From Scolanthus callimorphus (lineage: Eukaryota; Cnidaria; Anthozoa; Actiniaria; Edwardsiidae), in the NCBI GenBank assembly GCA_033964015.1, contig CM066923.1:25556168-25620167 (forward strand): a DNA stretch of 64,000 nucleotides, read 5' to 3'. Under the pieces are notes generated by a model. The model did not search any database and had not been told where the DNA came from. It saw only the letters and a list, made by a program, of their open reading frames with translations. The position numbers were made by a program, and so were the translations under genes. Positions 56,605 through 64,000 of the stretch are shown one piece after another; position 1 is the first letter of the stretch; each line of letters opens with the position of its first letter.

Positions 56605-57225
56605 CGCACCCCGCGCATGTCAAGACATTTTCATCCTACTAACCTAGCAATCAAGCATTTTGTGTCCAGGAAGTTTAAGATCCTACAAAGGGACCCGGAA
56701 ACAGCCGCAATTTTCCCCAAGCCGCCTTTGTTCTCTTTTAAGCGGGACCGAAACTTGCGCAATTCTCTTGTTAGAGGCGTTCTCACGCCTGGCGGTCTAC
56801 AACCCGGCACTTTCAAATGTACTAGATCAAAATGCACAACGTGTGATCATGTCGTCTCCACCACCCGGATCATCGGCCCTAACGGCGAGTCTTTTAACAT
56901 CACAGATCACTTTGATTGCACCACCGCCAACGTCATATATTGTATTACTTGCTCCCTTTGCCGCATGATCTATATAGGACAAACCGGTCAAATGCTTTCT
57001 ACGCGCTTTTGCCAGCATCGCAATGATGTGAGGAAAAATGACCGTAATAAACCAGTGGCCCGACACTTCAATCTTCCCGGTCACACTAGAGATCATATGA
57101 CTGTTTGCGGTGTTTCTCTTCACAACGGGTCTAATCATTCTCGCTTCCATAAAGAGAATAGACTTATTCTTTCACTCGGTTGCCGATCACCCCACGGCAT
57201 CAATGAATTTTTCTCTTATACCTAG
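56581..57225 (+). CDS. inverted partner PLE ORF (GIY-YIG part)
   Basis: 214 codons in opposite orientation. After about 18 junction residues it matches the left copy from FHPTNLAIKHF to the C-terminus with one visible change (RKFK for RNFK). The reverse transcriptase end is missing. Such close identity means both came from one insertion event or very recent copies. Confidence 0.82.
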   Translation: MVTCCSLHRTPRMSRHFHPTNLAIKHFVSRKFKILQRDPETAAIFPKPPLFSFKRDRNLRNSLVRGVLTPGGLQPGTFKCTRSKCTTCDHVVSTTRIIGPNGESFNITDHFDCTTANVIYCITCSLCRMIYIGQTGQMLSTRFCQHRNDVRKNDRNKPVARHFNLPGHTRDHMTVCGVSLHNGSNHSRFHKENRLILSLGCRSPHGINEFFSYT

Positions 57226-57411
57226 TTTTCTACATCTCATCATATTTCCTCTTTCTTTACTTTTATCACTAGTTTGCGATTTCAATGGCCCATGGCATCC
57301 TTTGTTATTCTTAACCAATTATCGCCTTTAGTCATTCCGAATGTTTATCTGTTGCCTAGCAACGGCTCTACATTTACTTTATATACAGCCCCACTCCCTC
57401 AGTTTTCCCTC

Positions 57412-57451
57412 TTTGCTCCGACGAAGGGCTAACGCTCGAAACGTCAGCAAA
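57412..57451 (+). ncRNA. hammerhead-like motif at PLE 3' end, right copy
   Basis: Same sequence as the left copy, inverted, including the CCGACGA change, so the change predates this insertion. Confidence 0.5.
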
Positions 57452-57525
57452 ACACCATTTTTCCACGGCGTTTAACATAAATCTCAACCCTTGGTTGTTG
57501 TTGTTCATGTTCACGTCTTAAACAA

Positions 57526-58659
57526 GTTTGGCCATTTCTTTAAGTAATGAGGCTGTTGTTCCCTTCTTGGCTGCTGGAAAAATTTACCCCTTCCCTTCTG
57601 CCAGGAGAAGGTAAGTGCAAAGATTTGCTAACAATGAAGAAGGGTTATTTTCCCATGGCCTAAAATACTTGAAATTTCACGTAACGAAAATATCACACAC
57701 ACAAGCTCTCGACAAAGTGAAACACATTTGCCAATACATCAGGAGCCCATTACCTCAGGAGCTTCTGCCCGGGTCCCGTGTTTCGCTTTGTTGTGGCCCA
57801 TGGCTATATTATTTCACAGGTTCGTTCAAGTCCTTGACAACCTGGAAAGTACTTGAGTTTGAACATTTTGTGAATTCCAGCTAGGGCTGGAAAGTCCTGG
57901 GTTATTTTTGAAAGTCCTAGAAATCTAACACAAAATCACAAGCCATATATGTAGCAAACCATGTAATACTGCGTACACTGTATTGTGGGGTCTGTCCGAG
58001 TACCGCCTGTCCGAGGACCGCCTTGCCATATCAAGCTGCCCAAAGCAGAAAATTAGATAGGACAAAACTTTTACCAGCCAAGGCAGTTATCCTGGAAAAT
58101 GCTCTCAAAAATACTGGAGTCCTTGAAAGTCCTGGAATTTTTTCTTAACAGACGTGTACGAGCCCTGTTTTAGGGACGGACGGTCATTTTGGACACACTG
58201 TTTTGATTTTTTTTACTCGATCTCAGCGATGTGTTCAAATGCATGTACTATAGTAAGATATATTCCTCCTGAATAGGTGGTTCTGTAAAAATCTAAGCCG
58301 TTTACGAAGAAATAGCAAAATTAAAGTACATGGTTTTGCAACAAAGGAAATGTTCAGAGATTCAAGCGACAAATCTATTGTTCTAAAAGTCAGACCTGCT
58401 ACATTTCCCATTTCACTGTTACACCTTCCTAGATGGACGCTCCTCTGCAACACACCATGTTTTCCAGCATGTGAACCAAAATGTTTCTAGCAAGAGGTTT
58501 TCTTGCAATTTTGTCGCAGCCGACATTAAGGAGGGAGGAACCGTTTTTTTTGGAAAAAAGTCCGTTCTGTGCTCGTGTTTGTAGTCCCGTTATGAAAAGA
58601 TTGATTCTCTTTGGTGTTTATGCAAATCAATCATACCATAAATAATATGGAACTCCATA
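57526..58659. other. copy F intron 2, middle part
   Basis: Non-coding. Includes two similar AAGTCCTGG/TGGAAAGT segments (57830-58140), probably repeat-derived. No gene seen. Confidence 0.4.
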
Positions 58660-58910
58660 TATTGAGAGACAATCTTATGAAGATACAATGATAACATTAG
58701 ATAAGAACAGATAATTAATGATAAGATTATTAGATAACAACAGACATTAGTGATATAATAACAGATAACTAACGATAAGATTATTTGTTCCCAACAGATA
58801 ATTAATGATAGGTTATGAGATAATCAATGAGAAGTTTGTTAGATAACAACAAATAGTTAATTATAAGATTATTTGATTACAACAGATAATTTTATGATAA
58901 GTTTATTTAG
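58660..58910. repeat. AT-rich degenerate tandem repeat
   Basis: Repeated AACAGATAATTAATGATAAG / ATTATTAGATAACAAC units of about 35 bp with indels, next to the copy F signal-peptide exon. Confidence 0.65.
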
Positions 58911-58919
58911 ATATTTTAC

Positions 58920-59033
58920 CTCCACGTTCGTCCGTAGCATTTGGCACAGCACCCTCAGAATCTTCCGCAGAAGAGCAGCGGAAAAGCGCAGCAGCAAAAA
59001 GCAAGGCCGCCAGGAACGTGAGCGATGCCATAA
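58920..59033 (-). CDS. secreted 14-Cys family, copy F, signal-peptide exon
   Basis: ATG at 59031 after acceptor TTTAG. Encodes MASLTFLAALLFAAALF, acidic linker with NAT and DERG; donor GTAAAA. Confidence 0.77.
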
Positions 59034-59650
59034 CTAAAGCGACGAAATCAAGAGTAGAAGTCATTGTACTGAGTGTCTCTTCCTGTGTTCTTATAACCCA
59101 TTTAGCATCGGTACTATTTTACAGTCTGCTAACTGACAGTATAAAAAGTTTGATATATTTAAATTGTCACTTGAGTCGAGGCAAAGAAGAATCAAGGAGA
59201 ACATTTACAATGACTGAGGGATTAAAACAACGGGCATAACGTGAGGGATAAAGAAGGTAGAAACCTTTGCCTTCGCTTGGTAAGTCTAGTTTTCGTCGTG
59301 ACTGAAAACAGTCAAATACTGCTTTGTTTAGGTGGCTTGACTGGGAACAAACAAAAACATACCAAGTTTTTTCACCATTGTTTACGTAAAGCCAAGATTT
59401 CATGTAAATTTTCGCTATTGTAACATTCAAATACTCGATGTGTTATATTCTTCATCCTGTACAGTACCCTTTTCACACTGCCACAGTCACCACCTGCGAC
59501 TAAACTTTTCATTTTTTTAATAGAAAGACTATTTTTATATATAAAAAAACGTGCGCGTCTTGAACATACATAACTATTAAAGAAGTTTAACCGTTAAAGC
59601 AAAAAAAAAAGTAAAGGATAAAAATAGAGAGAAAGAAACAAAAAGCTTAC

Positions 59651-59750
59651 CTGATATAATAATCAAATCCCAACTCCTATGATCGAGTGACAAACTCTAA
59701 TGCACGGTCAAGCTTTTATAGGTAACTCGTTCTCTAGATTCAGGGGGGGC
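59651..59750 (-). promoter_or_regulatory. copy F promoter and 5'UTR exon
   Basis: TATAAAAG at 59713-59720, GTGCCCCCCC box at about 59742-59752, donor GTAAG next to 59651. The UTR exon sequence is diverged from other copies. Confidence 0.65.
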
Positions 59751-59752
59751 AC

Positions 59753-61217
59753 TAACAGTTTGATCGACCTGGTATTTCTATAGCTGTAAAAATAAATACA
59801 AGACCTAATTTATATCACGAAAAAGTGCTCCATTCATCTCAATAAAACGACATCAGAATTACGTCTACTCAGTGAAAGACCCTTTTTATATCTTTTTTTA
59901 TATACTTTTTATATACGAACCAGACAGACCACTTCCTATGATTTGTGGAAAAATGCTTGATATGAGCAAGATGTAGGAAAAAATAACATTTAGTATTGCG
60001 CGGCACTCACAGGTTTTATTTTGCTCAAAAAAAGCAGACAGCCATGTTTTTCATTCGGACATGTATAATGTTGTTATCCTTCTTGTAGATATGTCCCCTC
60101 TCCCCTTGGCGCCGATTTGAATTAATTACCACTAATAGTGATTGAATCACCAGTATGAAATGTAAACACACGTTTAGGTCGACTGAATTATCAAGCAGCC
60201 TGTTTACTAGCTAGCTAGAAAAAAATATACCTGACTTTTGTGAAGTGCCTCATTAATTAGAGATTTACGACAAGTTGCAACGATTTTATAAAATTATCGT
60301 ATTATTTTTTTCAAATTTTCCTTGAGTATTGAATATGCATTGTCGCACTGAGTCTAGATACAAATGGATGATATTTTCCTTTGCTTGATACAAAAAGATG
60401 ACATTTTCTTCTGCTCGAGTTGTTTTACGAACGATTTACGAAATCTGTAAAGGGAAACTTGTAAATTAAAATCTAATTATTTTAATTAATTTTTTATTTC
60501 TACCTGTATTTGTGTAAAATTCCTGAAACCAAAAAAACGCAAATGTTTTGATTTTATTTGAACTTGGAAAATAGTCATACACAGGAGACGAGAAGGAGCT
60601 TCCATATCATAGTGTTCATGAGGCAGCGTTTTTACTGATCGATCTATTTTTAGAACACAAATACAATTTACGTGTGAATACCTCCCATGTTGTTCTAATT
60701 TCATCTTAATCTATGTATGCTCTCTAGCGTAACCAGCAAACAAAGCATTCTAAGAACTCTATTCTAAAAATAGATAGGTCAGGAAAACGCTACCTACCGC
60801 CAGTCGGAGACTCCTACTTACATACTTCTGTCGCACAGAACAGTGGGGGATCCAAAAAATTGGACTGGAGGGACACCGTAATATAAAACTAAGAAGAAAA
60901 GCTAAATCTGAAATGTCACACATTTCCTGTAAATCTACTCTTAAAAGGGGGAGCATCGCCCCTCTGGCCCCGCCCCTCGTCTGTGTTTATTTTTGTTGTG
61001 GTTTTGGTTGTATTTCTTGATCTTCGTTGATCAAAACCAATATATACACCTCTCTCGGTTATGGCGCTATTGTGCTGAGGTCACTCAAGGAAAAAGTCCT
61101 GCGTATTCTCCGCTTCAAAGGCTTTTCCGACAGCACCGTTTATTAGAATTAGTTGTAACGAAGAATTAACGACATTATAGAACCTGTACAACGAGCACCC
61201 AAACCAAAATGTGTGTA
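59753..61217. other. spacer between the divergent promoters of copies F and G, left part
   Basis: Carries upstream-region remnants shared with the other copies (GTTTAGGTCGACTGAATTAT near 60171). No gene is recognised. Confidence 0.4.
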
Positions 61218-61505
61218 AAGGGAGGCTGTCACGATACGCGCATGCTCCAGGAACGATCACTGAGCAAAACAATTTAGACCATCCTATCAGAAAACTATTA
61301 AAGAATATATGTAAAAGGTAAACATTTTGAAATAGCGAGATTAACACGGATTGTTTTGGTGGTTTTCAGCCTTCGCTGGCCATCGATAATAATCGTTTAT
61401 TATTCCTCTTGCAGTTAGGACTGAATTACAGGAATTGTACAACGACATTATACATCGTTACGGGACGATACTTCTTTGTTTTGAGATGCGCAGAACAGCC
61501 TCCCT
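61218..61505. repeat. MITE with TTAA-type target sites (family 1), third copy
   Basis: Same family as 18959-19204 in reverse orientation. Right flank TTAA, left flank GTAA (one change). Confidence 0.7.
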
Positions 61506-62820
61506 TTAAGCGGCTAACTAAATCTGGGAACCAGCACAAATTCATTAGCCAATCACATTCACTTTCTAGTTGCCCCGGGTTTGAGTGCTGTGGCATTGTA
61601 AGAGGACAAATTCATTGGTTCTGAGAAGTTGAAAGAACAGACTATGTTTCTGTTAATTTGTTGTTGCATTCGTCCTGAATTTCTTATTAGTTTTCAGGAA
61701 TCTCACACCAGTAAGTTCAAATAATCGAGGTGGTTAGTGTTATATGCTGCTTCATTATCCATTCAGTCGTTTGTTTACATGATCACATTTGCAACGGGTG
61801 GTAAATACGTCTGATGGTCCAGGGGGGCATTTCATTATGAAAATAAAAAGCACAGAAAAGCTTAAGTTGAGATCATGGTTTCCTTTTTTGGCATCCCAAT
61901 AAAACCTGTCATTTCTCTACACAGCAAGGTCTGCTTAAAAAAAATCCGAGTAATTTTATTCCATACACTATTAGGAAATAATTACTATATAGCGAAATGC
62001 CATAAAATTGCTTTGTTTTAAGGGGATGATCTTTCATTTCATTGAATATACTAATTAATTCGACGGAGATATGCTTTCCTTTTTTTATTGCATTGGCCGA
62101 TTTTTTGTTGGCCGAATTAAAGCGCCTTAATCATCCACTTATACTTTGTCTCTACGCAAGGAATGTTGAGATGACTATTCGCCAATATTTACGGAGCCTG
62201 AGGCGACTAATTTTTTAGTATAATTACTCAGTGACTTAAGATTTTCGACAAAAAAATCGGGGTTAGGGGTATTTTTTTAGTTCTCGTAATAAAGACCATT
62301 CAGTGCGCGCGCGGAATCACGAGTAATTATAGCGGAGCTTCTTAGAGCGGAGCACCATAGGTATCGCAGGAAGAATACAATAGCTCAAAGTAGAACTCAG
62401 GTATAACGATCGACTTCATTTTTCATGGTTCAGCGGTATTCCCATTTGGGTATCGCTGGCGCGTCCGTGTCTGCGCGCCCCCACACAGGTAAACCAAGAC
62501 CCCAACACAGAAAAATATGTAACCGGGAGCTCCGCTTTTAGCCAGTGGCTAAATCTATATATTACTAAAAGCATGTATATAGGGTTGATTATTGTACTAA
62601 GACGATGGTGATTACAAACACTACAAGCTAGCTTAGATGTTTGATTCAAGAAACGAGGCTTAGACTCAGATTGTGAAAAACGCAATAATTTTTTATCGTT
62701 TTATGATAAATGAACCATGCGAATTTCCCTCTTTGGAAAAAGATTGAATCAGCTATTGTGTGTGGGTTGTATAACTATAAATTAAATATGTATTATGAAA
62801 TACCTGTTTATCAATATTTG
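61506..62820. other. spacer upstream of copy G
   Basis: AT-rich, no gene or clear repeat recognised. Confidence 0.35.
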
Positions 62821-62910
62821 GTCCCCCCTGATCGTGGTAACTATATAAAAGGTGTACACAAGACTACATTTTCTCATTCGGTCGTGGTTGGTGAAGTGAC
62901 CATAACTCAG
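62821..62910 (+). promoter_or_regulatory. copy G promoter and 5'UTR exon
   Basis: GTCCCCCC at 62821-62828 and TATAAAAG at 62844-62851, then a non-coding exon with TTTTCTCATTCG, as in the other copies, ending at 62910 before donor GTAAGG. Confidence 0.7.
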
Positions 62911-63134
62911 GTAAGGCACTGTGTTTTTTCGCTCTCATAATTTGCTCTGGCTCTTGTTCTATGTTTCCTTTTTTTAATGAGCATTCTAACTCTCAAATGA
63001 AATCTCCAAATCAATATTTCAGAGGAAATATTACATTCTCATCGCGCGGAAAAAATTGGTGGTATTCTTGAACCAAATTCTAGAGTAGATTGCAACTTTT
63101 TTTGATGTCTTTTTAATCCTTGGATTGTATTCAG

Positions 63135-63251
63135 GTATGGAATCCTTCTCGTTCCTGACGGCCTTCATTTTTGCTGTTGCGTTTTTTTTCTGCGGCTCTT
63201 CTGCGGAGGATTCTGGGGGGAATGTTCCAAACACAACAGATGAACGCGGAG
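63135..63251 (+). CDS. secreted 14-Cys family, copy G, signal-peptide exon
   Basis: Acceptor GTATTCAG before 63135, ATG at 63137. Encodes MESFSFLTAFIFAVAFFF then an acidic linker with NTT and DERG; phase-1 donor GTATTC. It is the only + strand copy, and its signal peptide is more diverged. Confidence 0.78.
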
Positions 63252-63979
63252 GTATTCAAACAATTGTTCAATTTATATCAATTCACCGATCCCGCATTCA
63301 TTGTTATACCCCTAGTTACTCGTTGCTACGTCGGACAAGCCAAATTTTATCTTTGGCATAGAGCGCGGAAAAGACACAGGGAGGTGCAGGGAGGTGTTAC
63401 AAGTTGCTGCATGCAATTTGGATTTTATATTTTTATCTTGAAAAGCTGAATAATTATTGAAAAATCTTCGATATTCAAGTTTGTTGTTCGGACATTTTGA
63501 ATTCCGTAGGGAAAACTTCCTATTGTTTGCTATGAGTGGGCGGAGCTATCGTCAAAATAGGGATCGGTCTATTCGCGACGCTTCAAATACAATGTCTGTT
63601 TGTTGTGCTTTTATTTCGTTCGTGGAACAGAAATATTGATGCCATTTTCTTAACGGAAATGTTTTTCTTAGAAACTATAGGACGAAAGGGGAACCAAGAT
63701 TACCTTCATTTTCAATTGTTCTCCTGTCCTCATGTACGACGAAGAGATTGGATATCAGGATTAGTAATGAAATTTTTCCCTTTCAACCTTTCTAATTCAT
63801 GAATATTCATAATGTGAAAGCAAAGAAACGATTTTTGGGATGGAGTGCGATATCACTCATTCTTCCGCAAGCTCTGCCAAGGGCAATAGTAAAATTCCTC
63901 TAAAGAAAACATTTTGATTTTACAACCGGGTAAACGGAAGCGGGAGTTGTTATTTATTTATCTTGTTTTAATCGTCCAG

Positions 63980-64000
63980 GGAATGTCATGGAGACAACAT
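63980..64000 (+). CDS. secreted 14-Cys family, copy G, start of last exon (partial)
   Basis: Acceptor CGTCCAG then an exon start encoding GNVMETT, as in all other copies. The window ends here, so integrity of this copy cannot be judged. Confidence 0.75.

Larger units (their letters stand above)
55399..57512. mobile_element. Penelope-like element pair in inverted orientation, with 13 bp target duplication
   Basis: Two 5'-truncated PLE copies joined head to head. The left, - strand copy covers 55447-56604; the right, + strand copy runs to about 57512 and lacks about 230 bp of the left arm. They meet at a near-palindromic centre (GACATGCGCGGGGTGCGATG and its inverse around 56560-56625). The insertion is flanked by ACGTCTTAAACAA at 55386-55398 and 57513-57525. 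It lies in copy F intron 2. Confidence 0.82.

Noticed and set aside
62710..62940. 76-codon frame on the + strand
   Set aside because: It overlaps the copy G promoter, UTR exon and donor; no domain seen.
17728..64000. Calling the Cys-rich family a toxin family
   Set aside because: Signal peptide, cysteines and clustering fit toxins but also many other secreted proteins. No known toxin motif is recognised.

Overview
The window looks like nuclear DNA of a marine invertebrate, most likely an anthozoan cnidarian (coral or sea anemone). This is inferred from AT-rich DNA, spliced genes with GT-AG introns, a very high density of MITEs and foldback elements, a Polinton-type element and Penelope-like elements (PLEs). 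No database search was possible, so the taxon is not certain. There are two host gene loci, and most of the rest is mobile or repetitive DNA.

Region 1 (1-9.7 kb): a complete four-exon SLC16/monocarboxylate-transporter-like gene on the + strand, 441 codons. Its first intron holds a 3.4 kb Polinton/Maverick-type element with about 600 bp terminal inverted repeats (TIRs), AG...CT ends and an exact 6 bp target duplication (GGCACT). The element carries one intact small ORF and a broken A32-type packaging ATPase gene. The second intron holds about 2 kb of a 46 bp minisatellite (about 44 units) that is open in all frames and runs open into exon 3.

Region 2 (9.7-16 kb): no host gene recognised. The main object is a 3.6 kb foldback structure (10789-14421) whose arms are tandem arrays of about 293 bp units. 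A possible DNA transposon and a near-perfect 110 bp palindrome follow.

Region 3 (16-64 kb): a clustered gene family that I do not recognise. Six copies (A-F) lie on the - strand, a further remnant lies between A and B, and a seventh copy (G) lies on the + strand and leaves the window. Each copy has a TATA promoter preceded by a C-run box, a short 5'UTR exon, a signal-peptide exon with a phase-1 donor, and a 1.1 kb last exon. The product is a secreted protein of about 413 aa with 14 cysteines, N-terminal N-glycosylation sequons and an RRKR proprotein-convertase-type site between Cys8 and Cys9. Only copy E has an uninterrupted last exon. Copies A, B, D and F are each broken by one 1-base deletion in or beside a short homopolymer, and C is a rearranged pseudogene. 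A, C and D share long near-identical flanks and are recent segmental duplicates. Because of this, several transposon insertions can be read as filled/empty site pairs inside the window. The introns and spacers hold many MITEs, PLE pieces with hammerhead-ribozyme-like motifs, and a LINE fragment.

The most promising undescribed item is the secreted 14-cysteine family with its shared promoter module. The reduced Polinton-type element, the hammerhead motifs and the foldback array are also worth following up.
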